Origin: Paenibacillus tyrphae
Lineage (GTDB): Bacteria; Bacillota; Bacilli; Paenibacillales; NBRC-103111
NCBI RefSeq assembly: GCF_024158745.1
Contig: NZ_JAMZAW010000004.1
Location: 62,001 to 126,000 of the forward strand
DNA: 64,000 nucleotides
Reading direction: 5' to 3'
The notes under the pieces were generated by a model that searched no databases, was not told where the DNA came from, and worked only from the letters and a program-made list of their open reading frames with translations. Shown here one piece after another: positions 7,782 to 16,843 of the stretch. Position 1 is the first letter of the stretch; each line of letters opens with the position of its first letter. The position numbers and the translations under genes are program-made.

Positions 7782-8837
7782 ATGCCAACACTGAAAGATA
7801 TCGCGGACCGCGTCGGCGTGTCCGTCTCCACGGTGTCCCGTGTCTTGGCCAACGACGCCAACCGGACCGTGAATACCGCAACCAAACAAAAAATATGGGA
7901 CGTCGCCCGGGAGCTCGGCTATCAGATCAAATCGTCCGGTGACGACGGCAGAGGCGCCCGAGGCATCGGCTGTGTCGTGTCGACGCTTCAGAACCGCCAC
8001 TATCACCCTTACTTCTCGGTCATTTGCGACGGCATTGAGAAGGAACTGGCCAGACACGGCTATAAAATCGCCTTCACCTATACGCAGGAAGAGCTGAAAA
8101 AGCCGGAAATTTTGAAGCATGCCGTTCAGGACAGCCAGGTCGAGGGCTTGATCGTCATCGAAGGCATCGAGACCAAATTATACAACCATCTGAAAAAGCA
8201 CATGCGCAATATCGTCGGTATCGACGTTTCGGACCCTGACATTCCAACGATATCGTACGACCGGGTGGAAGCGGCGCGCCAGGCCGTCCATCATCTGATC
8301 GAACAAGGCCACCGAGACATTTTGTTTATCGGAGGCACCGGACGCTCCGGCAAATTCGAGAAGGAGAAACGCTACCGGGGATACCGGGCGGCTTTGGAGC
8401 AGGCGGGGCTGCCGATCCGGGCGCAGCGGATCATCGACGCCGGATGGGAGCCGAACAATGCTTATCAGCTCATGCTGCGGTATTTGGACGAGCACGTCGA
8501 AGATTTGCCGACGGCGGTTTTTGCCGCAAGCGACATTATGGCAATGGCGGCGATGCGGGCGATTGCCGAGAAAGGCTACCGCATTCCGAGCGAATTCGCC
8601 ATCGTCGGCTTCGACGACAACGAGCCGTCGCGCTACACGATTCCGCCGCTGTCCACGATCCATATTCCGACGTACGAGATCGGTGTTGTTGCCGCAAAAA
8701 CGATGCTGCAATGCATCCGCGATCCGTACCCGCTGCCGATCAAAATTTTAGTGCCGTTCGAGCCGATGTTCCGCCAATCGAGCGAATGGATACTGCCGGG
8801 AGAAGCCCCTCTCAACAACAAAAGGACAGCCGAGTGA
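7782..8837 (+). CDS. LacI-family transcriptional regulator
   Basis: A 351-residue sugar-responsive regulator. The N-terminal helix-turn-helix and hinge (PTLKDIADRVGVSVSTVSRV) are canonical. From about residue 60 comes the periplasmic-binding-protein-like ligand domain, with conserved features such as GHRDILFIGG and AIVGFDDNEPSRY. The ATG at 7782 starts the HTH immediately; an upstream in-frame extension would run through operator O2 and is unlikely. It is divergent from the importer operon, with two matching palindromes between, and so is the likely local regulator. Confidence 0.93.
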   Translation: MPTLKDIADRVGVSVSTVSRVLANDANRTVNTATKQKIWDVARELGYQIKSSGDDGRGARGIGCVVSTLQNRHYHPYFSVICDGIEKELARHGYKIAFTYTQEELKKPEILKHAVQDSQVEGLIVIEGIETKLYNHLKKHMRNIVGIDVSDPDIPTISYDRVEAARQAVHHLIEQGHRDILFIGGTGRSGKFEKEKRYRGYRAALEQAGLPIRAQRIIDAGWEPNNAYQLMLRYLDEHVEDLPTAVFAASDIMAMAAMRAIAEKGYRIPSEFAIVGFDDNEPSRYTIPPLSTIHIPTYEIGVVAAKTMLQCIRDPYPLPIKILVPFEPMFRQSSEWILPGEAPLNNKRTAE

Positions 8838-8861
8838 ACTTCCGCTCGGTCTGTCCTTTTT
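8823..8861. terminator. Bidirectional terminator between lacI-type gene and nagA
   Basis: AGGACAGCCGAG pairs with CTCGGTCTGTCCT (one bulged T). A T-run follows on the plus strand (CCTTTTTC) and TCCTTTTGTT on the minus strand. The left arm overlaps the regulator's stop codon. Confidence 0.75.
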
Positions 8862-8865
8862 CACT

Positions 8866-10014
8866 TTATTTCGTTTGGCCGTAAACAATTTCGCCTTCGA
8901 TCATCGTCCACCGGACGTTATAATCCGCGTCCAGCAGCACGATATCGGCGTCGGCGCCCGGCTCAATCCTTCCCTTGCCGGCCAAGCCGAGAATGCGGGC
9001 CGGTGTCATCGAAGCCATCGCTACGGCTTCATACAGCGGGATGCCCAGCTCTACCGTCTGGCGGAGCGCCATGTTCATCGTGACCGTGCTGGAGGCAAGC
9101 GAGCCGTCCTGGAGCCGGGCGACGCCGTCCTTCACTTCCACCTGATGGCCGCCGAACAAGTACGTGCCGTCACCAAGCCCCATCGCCTGCAGCGCATCGG
9201 TAATGAGCACCATGCCTTCCGGACCTTTCACCCGGTGCATCAGCCGGACGATGGCCGGATGCAGATGGACGCCGTCGACGATCGCCTGCAAGCTGACGCG
9301 TTCGTCCTCGAGCGCCGCGACGATCAGACCGGGCTCGCGATGATGAATCGGCCGCATCCCGTTGAAGCAGTGCGTCATGTGGCTGGCGCCCAGCGCGAAC
9401 GCCTCTTTCGCTTCCTCGTAGGTCGCATCGGAGTGCGCAAGAGCGACGATGATTCCTTTGGCAGCCAAATAGGCCACAAGCTCTTTGCCGCCGGGAAGTT
9501 CAGGAGCCAGGGTCACCATCTTCATCAGATCGCCCGTCTGCCGGAGGATCTCTTCCATCTCCGCGAGATCGGGATGCCGCAGGTAGCGCTCGTTCTGCAT
9601 GCCTTTCCGCTTCGGATGCAAATAAGGGCCTTCCATATGGATTCCGGCAATTCGCGCTCCGGGTTCATTCCCGGCCACACGGCGCACGCACTCGATCATC
9701 GTCAGAAGCTGCTCGATCGTCGAGCTGACCGAAGTCGCCAGAAACGAAGTGCAGCCGGTGCGCACGCAGGCGCGGGACACCGCTTCGATGCTCTCGGGCG
9801 TGCCGTCCATCATGTCGAACCCGTCCGCTCCGTGAATGTGAACGTCGATCATCCCGGGGATCAACAGCCCGCCTTGACCGTCGATAACATTCGGTGCCTC
9901 ATGCCCCCCTTCCTTCACTGCGGCGATCCGCCCGTTTTCAACAAGCACGGAAGCCAGCGGCAGCACTTGATCGGCAAGCGCGACTCGAACGTTCGTTATC
10001 CAATGGTTTGTCAT
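8866..10014 (-). CDS. nagA: N-acetylglucosamine-6-phosphate deacetylase
   Basis: NagA removes the acetyl group from GlcNAc-6-P, giving glucosamine-6-P for glycolysis or cell-wall recycling. The 382-residue protein shows the amidohydrolase HxH site (DVHIHGADGFD, about 58-68), the metal-binding HMEGPYLHPKRKGM (about 131-144), later His sites in ALAHSDAT and ASHMTHCFNGM, and the catalytic Asp in LITDALQAMGLG. ATG is preceded by AGGAGGT. It stands alone: nagB and a GntR-type regulator are not adjacent. It converges with the LacI-family gene across a shared terminator. Confidence 0.95.
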   Translation of the reverse strand: MTNHWITNVRVALADQVLPLASVLVENGRIAAVKEGGHEAPNVIDGQGGLLIPGMIDVHIHGADGFDMMDGTPESIEAVSRACVRTGCTSFLATSVSSTIEQLLTMIECVRRVAGNEPGARIAGIHMEGPYLHPKRKGMQNERYLRHPDLAEMEEILRQTGDLMKMVTLAPELPGGKELVAYLAAKGIIVALAHSDATYEEAKEAFALGASHMTHCFNGMRPIHHREPGLIVAALEDERVSLQAIVDGVHLHPAIVRLMHRVKGPEGMVLITDALQAMGLGDGTYLFGGHQVEVKDGVARLQDGSLASSTVTMNMALRQTVELGIPLYEAVAMASMTPARILGLAGKGRIEPGADADIVLLDADYNVRWTMIEGEIVYGQTK

Positions 10015-10112
10015 GGGACGTACGACCTCCTAGTATAATAAGATTCAAATCATGGCAATGACCGGGAGTCAAGCATCGAACAAAAACCTCTGTCCAGATA
10101 TAAGCATTAAAT

Positions 10113-10877
10113 TCACGGCTTAACGGCCGTCAAAATAAACCGGCTGCACGTCGTATCGATATAGCCGTGCTTGTGAATATGAGCATGTATTTCTCTCAGG
10201 GCGCTCTCATACTTCCGGACGGAGAAATCCGGAATCTGCCATGGGATCGCCTGCAGATAATAAATGATGGCTCCGATATCGTAGAACCTTGTCTTCGTGT
10301 GTTCTTCGTCGCGGGATGTGATCCGCAATCCGGCACGCTCCAGCCCCTCCGCCGCCACTTCAAGGCGCCAATCGACAAGCTCGAACGGCGGTGCGCCGAG
10401 CCAATCGTTGATTTCCCTGTCGTTATCCCCGCCGACCTGCTGCGTAAGGAACGTTCCGCCCGGCTTCAGGATGCGGGCAACTTCCTGCGGAGCGAACGAT
10501 TCGTGACGGTTGATGACCAACTCGAATCGGGCGTCCTCCAAAGCAAGACGCTCGTCGTCTTTCACCGGCACGACCGGTACGCCCAGCGGCTTCAGCTTTT
10601 CTGCGGCAACCGGGATATTCGGCTCGTAGCCTTCGGTCGCCACGGTATCCGCCGGAAGCGGCGCGAGCGAAGCGAGAAACTCGCCCCCGCCTGTGCCCAT
10701 ATCGAGCAGCGACCGGACGGCGGACAGCCGTTCCCGGACGAGAACGTAATAATTCCAGCGAAGCGGAAACTCCCGCATTCTTCCCGTATCGGTAAGATGC
10801 GAGAAATCCCACCCGGCAAACGGTTGATCGGTCTCGTTCAAGTAGTATTCGAATTCGGTTGGAGCAGGTTGAACCAC
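10113..10877 (-). CDS. Class I SAM-dependent methyltransferase
   Basis: About 254 residues with a Rossmann SAM-binding core. Motif I is LLDMGTGGGEFL, preceded by an N-terminal segment rich in aromatic residues. ILKPGGTFLTQQVGGDN is motif IV/V of the UbiE/type-11 class. The substrate is unknown. Two GTG starts are possible: 10886 has the G-run too close, whereas 10877 has GGGGGTG at a six-base spacing and is preferred. It is a monocistronic gene downstream of the NlpC terminator. Confidence 0.8.
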   Translation of the reverse strand: MVQPAPTEFEYYLNETDQPFAGWDFSHLTDTGRMREFPLRWNYYVLVRERLSAVRSLLDMGTGGGEFLASLAPLPADTVATEGYEPNIPVAAEKLKPLGVPVVPVKDDERLALEDARFELVINRHESFAPQEVARILKPGGTFLTQQVGGDNDREINDWLGAPPFELVDWRLEVAAEGLERAGLRITSRDEEHTKTRFYDIGAIIYYLQAIPWQIPDFSVRKYESALREIHAHIHKHGYIDTTCSRFILTAVKP

Positions 10878-10902
10878 CTTTTTCACCCCCGTATTTGTTA
10901 GG

Positions 10903-10961
10903 AAACAAAAAAATAGCGCTGCACCGCCGCAACGTTAAGACGTCCGACGGGCCTCGCTATT
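10903..10961 (-). terminator. Terminator of the NlpC/P60 gene
   Basis: Read on the minus strand, AATAGCG and CGCTATT close a branched stem with an inner ACGT/ACGT pairing, followed by TTTTTTTG. It ends the mRNA of the NlpC/P60 lipoprotein. Confidence 0.55.
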
Positions 10962-11010
10962 CATTATGGAACAAATATTCATTTTTTTCAACAAAAATAA
11001 AAATAATCTC

Positions 11011-11628
11011 CTATTTTGAATCCGGAATAACCCGACGTGCGAACAAGAAATGCTGGTACCAGTACTCTCCTTCTTTCTCGTCCTTATGAATATTGCTGAT
11101 CACCACGCCGATCCCGGGCTGATACGTATGAAGAATTTTTCCTTCCCCCATATAGATCCCCACATGCCGGACTTTATTGAGACCCGTTTCATTCGGAAAA
11201 TCTTCGTCCGAGAAAAACATCAAGTCCCCCCGCCGCATGTTCATAAACGTAATCTCTTTTCCCTGAACCGCTTGCTCTCTGGCGTTGTAGCCCAGAGAGA
11301 TCCTGTGGTGACCGTACAAATATTGAACGTAGGACGAGCAATCGAACGCCTTGTCTTCGAACCGTTCCGTCCCATAGACGTAAGGAGTCCCCATATACTT
11401 GACGCCTTCCGCGATAATGGCATCGGCCGTTGCGCGCCACGATTTGGCGCCGCCGGCTTCCTTCATGCGTACGCCGTTGTCCGGCGTGGGCGGCAAGGCC
11501 GCTTGTCCACCCGGCACGTTCGAGTTGATCCGGCTTTTCGGCTGCGGTTGACTGCAGGAAGCAGCCGCTCCAGAAACGAACAGCAAGACGGATAGCGTCC
11601 ATACGATTCTTTGCCACGATTTGCCCAT
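11011..11628 (-). CDS. NlpC/P60 peptidase, lipoprotein-like
   Basis: A 205-residue predicted cell-wall endopeptidase. An N-terminal hydrophobic segment ends at Ala-Ser-Cys, a plausible lipobox at about residue 25. The NlpC/P60 domain covers about 70-200. The catalytic Cys is in AFDCSSYVQYLYG, the His in VRHVGIYMG, and a third polar residue in ILHTYQPG. Such enzymes cut the D-Glu-diaminopimelate bond of peptidoglycan stem peptides. ATG follows GGAGGAGGGATTGC. No SH3 or LysM targeting domain is present, so a membrane anchor probably localises it. Confidence 0.9.
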   Translation of the reverse strand: MGKSWQRIVWTLSVLLFVSGAAASCSQPQPKSRINSNVPGGQAALPPTPDNGVRMKEAGGAKSWRATADAIIAEGVKYMGTPYVYGTERFEDKAFDCSSYVQYLYGHHRISLGYNAREQAVQGKEITFMNMRRGDLMFFSDEDFPNETGLNKVRHVGIYMGEGKILHTYQPGIGVVISNIHKDEKEGEYWYQHFLFARRVIPDSK

Positions 11629-11722
11629 GCAATCCCTCCTCCTCCCTATTGTGAAAATCGGGAGGCGAGGCTATGCGAGGGAATTGATGGCGTCTCAGCG
11701 ACACGGACGGCAGGATTGCGAC

Positions 11723-13180
11723 CTACAAGATCGGCGACAGCAGCCGGGTGACTGACTCACGTGCGCGGTGAAAGCGCGGACGGCTGTAATACCGCTCCAG
11801 CGTCAATTCCGTGCTGTGCTTCAAATCGTGCTCAAATATGTTTTTCAGCTTGGACGCGGTATTTCCCCCGTAGATTAAAGCATTGACTTCAAAATTGAGC
11901 TTGAAGCTGCGGATATCGATATTGGCCGTTCCGACCGAACCGACTTTGCCGTCGGCTACAATCGTCTTGGCATGAATGAAGCCCCGGTGATACAAGTAAC
12001 ACTTGACGCCGACATCGAGCAGATCGCCCAAATACGAGAACGATGCCCAATACACGATTTTATGATCGGGTACGGCAGGAAGCATAATTTTGATGTCGAC
12101 CCCGGACAACGCGGCCATCTTCAACGCATTCAGCAGACTTTCGTCGGGAATGAAATACGGCGTCTGCAAATAAACGGATTCCTTGGCGGAGTTAATCACC
12201 TTAATATAGGCGTTCTTGATTTGCTCCCGGTCATTGTTGGGCCCGCTCGACAAAATTTGTACCCCGGCGTCCCCCTCGTGAGGCGGCAGCGGAAAATACT
12301 CCCCAATCGGGTTCAGCTTGATTCGTGAAGCCAAATTCCAATCCATAATGAACTGTGCCTGCATCTGAAGAACGGAGCTGCCTTCAATTCGCAGATGCGT
12401 ATCCCGCCACGGGCCGAAGCGCGAGTCCAACCCAAGATACTCGTCCCCGACGTTAAAGCCACCGATGTACCCGCACGTTCCGTCGATGATCGCCAGCTTC
12501 CGGTGATTCCGGAAGTTCAGCCGCATGTTCACATACGGAATACGGGACGGGAAAAAGGCAGAAGCCTGACCGCCCGCCTCCAGAAGCGGCTTGAAGAAAT
12601 GCCTGGATAGTCCCGCGCACCCGATATCGTCGTATAAAAAACGAACCTGCACGCCTTCCTTCGCCTTTTCGCTGAGCGCGGCAATCAGCCTCCGGCCCAA
12701 TCCGTCGTCCCGGACGATGTAGTACATCAGATGAATGTGATGCTTCGCCCCAGCGATCGTCTCGAAGAGCGAGTCGAATTTGCGGTTGCCTTCCGTAAAA
12801 ATATCGATCCGGTTATCCTGCGTAAAGAAGGCGTAGCCGTTCTGCAAATTCATATAGATCATATCATGGTAATCTTCCATGACCGGATCGTGGTATTCAA
12901 TCCGGCGCATGGCGACCGCTTCAATCTGCTTCTGGACCAGCAGCGCCATGTTGTGCAGCTGTGCTTCCTGCGCTTTATAAATTTTGCGCTTGCTGAGGTT
13001 TTGCCCGAATAGCAAATAGGCGACGAATCCGATCCCCGGCAAAAACAGCAGGACCATCAGCCACGCCCACGTAACTCCGATATTTCGTCGCTCCAGGAAG
13101 ATGACGGCAAACGCAAACATGATGTTGATAAACGAAAGCATGAAGTACAAATTTCCAAGGATGTTCAAGCTGCCAGCCAC
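11723..13180 (-). CDS. cls: Cardiolipin synthase
   Basis: A membrane phospholipase-D superfamily enzyme that joins two phosphatidylglycerols to make cardiolipin. Two N-terminal helices (about 8-30 and 38-58) precede two PLD domains. The catalytic HKD motifs are NHRKLAIIDG (first domain) and HAKTIVADGKVGSVGTANID (second). Its 485 residues are typical for Cls. The annotated start is GTG at 13180, but the TTG at 13168 has AAGGTGG at better spacing and may be the real one. The promoter at 13217-13245 fits either. Confidence 0.95.
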   Translation of the reverse strand: MAGSLNILGNLYFMLSFINIMFAFAVIFLERRNIGVTWAWLMVLLFLPGIGFVAYLLFGQNLSKRKIYKAQEAQLHNMALLVQKQIEAVAMRRIEYHDPVMEDYHDMIYMNLQNGYAFFTQDNRIDIFTEGNRKFDSLFETIAGAKHHIHLMYYIVRDDGLGRRLIAALSEKAKEGVQVRFLYDDIGCAGLSRHFFKPLLEAGGQASAFFPSRIPYVNMRLNFRNHRKLAIIDGTCGYIGGFNVGDEYLGLDSRFGPWRDTHLRIEGSSVLQMQAQFIMDWNLASRIKLNPIGEYFPLPPHEGDAGVQILSSGPNNDREQIKNAYIKVINSAKESVYLQTPYFIPDESLLNALKMAALSGVDIKIMLPAVPDHKIVYWASFSYLGDLLDVGVKCYLYHRGFIHAKTIVADGKVGSVGTANIDIRSFKLNFEVNALIYGGNTASKLKNIFEHDLKHSTELTLERYYSRPRFHRARESVTRLLSPIL

Positions 13181-13216
13181 CTTTTTTCACTGCCTAACGG
13201 AACTTATGGTCCTCTC

Positions 13217-13245
13217 ATTGTAGCATTGGACCTTGACCGGGGCAA
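13217..13245 (-). promoter_or_regulatory. Promoter of cls
   Basis: Minus-strand TTGCCC (13240-13245) and TACAAT (13217-13222) with 17-bp spacing, 37 bp before the cls start. Confidence 0.6.
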
Positions 13246-13352
13246 CCGGGTAGAGCCGTCGCTGCGGATTGAAAACATGCCGGAAAAAGCATACAATAAT
13301 CGTTGATCATTCATTTCATTATTTATCGGACTGGTATGGAGGAGCGGAATTC

Positions 13353-13916
13353 ATGAATCATACGATTGCGGAAGCACTGCGCCGCCGTAGAGCCGTGCGC
13401 AATTTTCAAGCCCGCGAAGTCGAAACGGAAAAGATCGAAAAGCTGCTGGAGGCCGCAACTTCGGCGCCGAACGACCGGCTTCGGGAGCCGTGGCACTTCT
13501 ATGTGGTGCGCGGTGAAGCCAAGGAACGCTACACGGAGCTGGCGCTTGCATTCCTGCAGGAGCGGTTCCCTACGAAACCGGAGCTGATCGAAGCTTCCAT
13601 GACGGCGGTCCAGAACACGCCGCTTCTTATTATTGTCGCGTCGGACGTCGTGCCGGGCGATGCGGAAGCGTCCGAGGACAACGAATACGCCGTCGCCTGC
13701 GCCATCCATTCCATGTGGCTGGCGGCCGGCGAGCTTGGCCTTGGGATGGTTTGGAGAACCCGGGGCGTCGGCTTGGTCCGGGACGAACGGCTTCACCGTT
13801 TTGTAGGCGCAACGGAAGGGCAAAAAATCATAGCCACGCTTTGCGTCGGCTACCCCGAAGGCGAAGCCGCGCCGACGAAACGCACGCCGTTCGCGGATAA
13901 AACCACATGGCTGTAG
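13353..13916 (+). CDS. Nitroreductase-family FMN oxidoreductase
   Basis: This 187-residue flavoprotein of the NfsB/FRP superfamily reduces nitroaromatics, quinones or similar acceptors with NAD(P)H. The FMN-binding opening EALRRRRAVRNFQ, the SAPNDRLREPWHFYVV segment (about 40-55), and the late GYPEGEAAP are characteristic. ATG at 13353 has GGAGGAG eight bases upstream; the longer frame from 13269 lacks a ribosome site. It is a single gene followed by a strong terminator. The physiological substrate is not predictable. Confidence 0.88.
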   Translation: MNHTIAEALRRRRAVRNFQAREVETEKIEKLLEAATSAPNDRLREPWHFYVVRGEAKERYTELALAFLQERFPTKPELIEASMTAVQNTPLLIIVASDVVPGDAEASEDNEYAVACAIHSMWLAAGELGLGMVWRTRGVGLVRDERLHRFVGATEGQKIIATLCVGYPEGEAAPTKRTPFADKTTWL

Positions 13917-13926
13917 TCTGAATCGC

Positions 13927-13974
13927 AAAAAGGGCGTGCCCCATGTTTTGATAACATGTGGACACGTCCTTTTT
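13927..13974. terminator. Bidirectional terminator
   Basis: Long hairpin: AAAAGGGCGTG and ACACGTCCTTTTT flank an inner CCATGTT/AACATGTGG stem. T-runs lie on both sides, serving the nitroreductase and the MOSC gene that converges on it. Confidence 0.8.
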
Positions 13975-14004
13975 CTATGAAGCCGAAGGATCCGATCCTG
14001 CTCT

Positions 14005-14682
14005 TTAGGCTTGACCGGTCAACCGTGCCTTCGTATCGGTTTCGATGCCGCCCAGTCGTTTCTCGAACGTTTTGCGCCAGCTGTCGGCCAGTTGATCAAC
14101 GGCCAGCATGTCGCGCATTCCTTCTGCGTTGTTCTTCCCATGATGCATAATGCGGTTGGCGAACGTCACCGTTCTGCCGTGCGGATGACGCTCCAGCAAA
14201 ATTAGCTCGTCCCCTGCCGCGACGTTCCCTTCCTGCAGCACCCGGAAGTAATAGCCGGTATAGCCGGTGTTCTGCACCCAGAGCGGCAGCTTGGGCACGC
14301 CGTATTTGACCGACAGCTTGAAGCAAGGCTGCCGCGGCTGGCTCACTTGCAGAACGGCGCCGCCCACCCGAAACGTATCCCCGATACAAAGATCGTCTTC
14401 CAGCAAGCCCTGCGTCGTCAGATTTTCTCCGAATGCGCCGTACTGCAGCTCTCTTCCGAGCTGTTTGGACCAATAAGCATAATGCTCGTAAGGATAGACG
14501 CACACCGCTTTGTCAATGCCCCCGTGATGCACGAGATCCGCCTGTCCGTCCCCGTCGAAATTCAGGGAAGACAGGAACACCTCGCCCTCGACCGGCTGCT
14601 TGTTAATGCCCGTGGACACTTCCTTTTTCTCAAACGGAACGGATTGCGGTTTGCCTACATTGAGAGAAACAATCTTGATCAT
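14005..14682 (-). CDS. MOSC-domain protein (YiiM-like)
   Basis: About 225 residues with a MOSC domain (about 45-160), the beta-barrel fold also found in molybdenum-cofactor sulfurases. It has ADLVHHGGIDKAVCVYP and the conserved Cys in SQPRQPCFKLSVKYG, plus a C-terminal 3-alpha segment as in YiiM/YflK. Relatives detoxify N-hydroxylated compounds with a molybdenum cofactor, but the substrate here is unknown. The ATG at 14682 begins MIKIVSLNVGKP, the family start; the 37-codon in-frame extension is not conserved-looking. Confidence 0.87.
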   Translation of the reverse strand: MIKIVSLNVGKPQSVPFEKKEVSTGINKQPVEGEVFLSSLNFDGDGQADLVHHGGIDKAVCVYPYEHYAYWSKQLGRELQYGAFGENLTTQGLLEDDLCIGDTFRVGGAVLQVSQPRQPCFKLSVKYGVPKLPLWVQNTGYTGYYFRVLQEGNVAAGDELILLERHPHGRTVTFANRIMHHGKNNAEGMRDMLAVDQLADSWRKTFEKRLGGIETDTKARLTGQA

Positions 14683-14808
14683 CCTTTGTCCCAGCTCCTG
14701 CCATCGAAAATTCAATATTCTTTCCACTATACAGGAAAATGCGCCGGTATAAAAGAACCAATCGGAGCGTAATGTAGAGCATCCAATTTCCATCCCATTC
14801 CCAGGCGG

Positions 14809-16200
14809 TCAGCCCGCGAACGTTTCGAAGAGCAGGTAAATGTTCAGGACGGCGATAAAGATCGCCACGATCCACGATAATACCGTCAGCCACGGAGCGT
14901 TGACGAACTCGCCCATTTTTTTCTTGTCGCTCGTAAACTTAACGAGAGGAATGACGGCGAACGACAGTTGGAAAGATAAGATCACCTGACTGAGAATGAG
15001 CAGCTTAGCCGTCCCGCTCTCTCCCGCAATAGCCGTGACGATGACGGCAGGAATGATCGCGATCAGCCGCGTGATCAAGCGGCGCAGCCATGAAGGCATC
15101 CGGAAGTTGAGGAAACCTTCCATGACGATCTGTCCGGCCAGCGTCCCGGTTAACGTCGAATTTTGCCCCGAAGCCAGAAGCGCTACGCCGAATAAAATAC
15201 TTCCGAGGGCGGTTCCCAGCAGCGGTGTCAGCAGTTGATAAGCGTCGTTGATTTCCGCCACTTCGGTTAAGCCTGCCCGGTGAAAGGTCGCAGCCGACAA
15301 GATCAGAATCGCCGCATTAATGAATAACGCGAAAAACAAAGCGATGGTCGAGTCCCAAGTGGAGTATTTGATCGCCTGCCGCTTCCCGGCCGTCGTCTGC
15401 TCGAATTGGCGCGTCTGAACGACGGACGAATGAAGGTAGAGGTTATGTGGCATAACGGTCGCGCCCAAAATACCGATGGCAATGTACAGCATTGCCGGAT
15501 TGGTCATAATCTCCGCCGTCGGAACGAACCCGCGGGCGATGCCGCCGATATCCGGCTTGGACAAAAAGATTTCGACCGCGAAGCAGGCGCCGATCGTCGC
15601 GATCAGCACGATAACCAACGTTTCAATATAACGGAAGCCCTTGTTTTGCAGCAGCAGCACGAGCAGTACGTCCAGCACGGTGATCATGACCCCGTACAGC
15701 AGCGGGATGCCGAACAGCAGCTGCAGCGCGATGGCGGAGCCGATGACCTCGGCCAGATCGCACGCCGCAATGGCCAGCTCGCACAGCACCCACAGCATCA
15801 TCGAGACCGGCTTGCTGTAGTGGTCGCGGCACGCTTGAGCAAGATCCCGCCCGGTGACGATTCCAAGCTTCCCGGCAAGCGCCTGCAGCAGGATCGCCAT
15901 CAGATTCGAGATCAATATTACCGATAGCAGCGAGTAGCCGAACAAGGAACCTCCGGCAATATCCGTAGCCCAGTTCCCCGGGTCCATATACCCTACAGCA
16001 ACTAAATAACCAGGCCCCGCAAAGGCCAGAAACTTTTTGATCCAGCTTCCGCTCTTCGGGATTTTCAAGGAACGGTATACTTCAGGCAGCGAATGCTGTG
16101 TTCTTTCCAATCTCCAGCCGCTGCCGTTCTCCGTACGCTCTTTGCTTTTGGTTCTCGGGCTTTGTTCGATTCTCGTTTGTACTCCCAGTTCTTCGTTCAT
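14809..16200 (-). CDS. mntH: Nramp-family Mn2+/Fe2+ transporter
   Basis: A 463-residue proton-coupled divalent-metal importer with about 11 helices. The metal site is intact: DPGN (residues 73-76, helix 1) and the [12 protein letters not shown] motif of helix 6 with the metal-liganding Met. A hydrophilic N-terminal stretch of about 55 residues is longer than in E. coli MntH. ATG follows GAGGTG. A promoter and a 13-bp palindrome are upstream, suggesting metal-dependent control, although the palindrome is not an obvious MntR box. Confidence 0.95.
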   Translation of the reverse strand: MNEELGVQTRIEQSPRTKSKERTENGSGWRLERTQHSLPEVYRSLKIPKSGSWIKKFLAFAGPGYLVAVGYMDPGNWATDIAGGSLFGYSLLSVILISNLMAILLQALAGKLGIVTGRDLAQACRDHYSKPVSMMLWVLCELAIAACDLAEVIGSAIALQLLFGIPLLYGVMITVLDVLLVLLLQNKGFRYIETLVIVLIATIGACFAVEIFLSKPDIGGIARGFVPTAEIMTNPAMLYIAIGILGATVMPHNLYLHSSVVQTRQFEQTTAGKRQAIKYSTWDSTIALFFALFINAAILILSAATFHRAGLTEVAEINDAYQLLTPLLGTALGSILFGVALLASGQNSTLTGTLAGQIVMEGFLNFRMPSWLRRLITRLIAIIPAVIVTAIAGESGTAKLLILSQVILSFQLSFAVIPLVKFTSDKKKMGEFVNAPWLTVLSWIVAIFIAVLNIYLLFETFAG

Positions 16201-16220
16201 GTTCTACACCTCAATCTGTA

Positions 16221-16250
16221 TATATTCCAGCAACAAGATGCCCCAGTCAA
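16221..16250 (-). promoter_or_regulatory. Putative mntH promoter
   Basis: On the minus strand, TTGACT (16245-16250) and AATATA (16221-16226) are 18 bp apart, just upstream of the mntH ribosome site. Confidence 0.5.
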
Positions 16251-16253
16251 AAA

Positions 16254-16266
16254 ATGATGTCATCAT
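16254..16266. promoter_or_regulatory. 13-bp palindrome abutting the mntH -35
   Basis: ATGATGTCATCAT is a perfect palindrome around a central T, three bases from the -35 box. It is a candidate operator. It does not look like a Fur box, and identification as an MntR site is not supported. Confidence 0.4.
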
Positions 16267-16540
16267 CTAACATTCATGTCCCGGGCTAAATTTGTTGTCC
16301 AAGTGCAACTTTTGGAGTAAAAAAATAGCCGTAAAAAATACTATTCAAATTAAAATAATTCTATACTAAAAATTTTACTCGTCTATTCGTTTTCGTCAAG
16401 AATTATTTTTTTGAAGCGCGGCGGGAGTAAAAGCTTTACCGAGAATCTAGCAGGAATACATCCGCAGCACGGCGCATATCGTAGGAAACAGCGTTCCATT
16501 CGTGGGGCGACCATCGAAAGCGAAAGGGTTGGATGAGACG

Positions 16541-16762
16541 ATGTGGGAAAGCGTGCTAAAAAAAGATCAGTTCGAGATTCGGATGAATCCGACGTACAAG
16601 TCGATCCTGTTTCAGGTTTCGGACACGGCAGGGTCTGAAGGCAGGCCGGCGTTGGTGCTGAACCAAGCCGAGCTGTTCGAACTGCTGCACGCCTTTCTGG
16701 CGATTAACCGCTCCTTTAACAAGGAGACCATGTACTATGAAGAGGGGCCTGACGGCGCCTAA
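16541..16762 (+). CDS. Small hypothetical protein
   Basis: A 73-residue soluble, acidic protein starting MWESVLKKDQFEIRMNP. Nothing identifies a family. The frame can be extended to a GTG at 16502 (86 residues); neither start has a strong Shine-Dalgarno, but the ATG at 16541 has GGATGAG just upstream. Codon use and composition fit neighbouring genes, and the frame is uninterrupted, so it is probably real. It is convergent with the glycogen operon. Confidence 0.6.
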   Translation: MWESVLKKDQFEIRMNPTYKSILFQVSDTAGSEGRPALVLNQAELFELLHAFLAINRSFNKETMYYEEGPDGA

Positions 16763-16773
16763 GCTAAAAAAAA

Positions 16774-16815
16774 GAAGGCCGGGTACGCGCACATGCAAGG
16801 CGCTGCCCGGCCTTC
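16774..16815 (-). terminator. Terminator of the glycogen operon
   Basis: Perfect 10-bp stem (GAAGGCCGGG/CCCGGCCTTC). On the minus strand it is followed by nine T residues; there is no T-run on the plus strand. It marks the end of glgBCDA right after glgA. Confidence 0.85.
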
Positions 16816-16843
16816 GCTCCATTTGGATAAGATGCTGGTTCGC

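Larger units (their letters stand above)
16201..16540. other. AT-rich intergenic region upstream of mntH
   Basis: 340 bp with no convincing gene. It holds the mntH promoter (16221-16250), the palindrome (16254-16266) and a very AT-rich stretch (about 16315-16410) that could act as an UP element. No hairpin with a T-run and no tRNA-like fold was seen. Confidence 0.5.
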
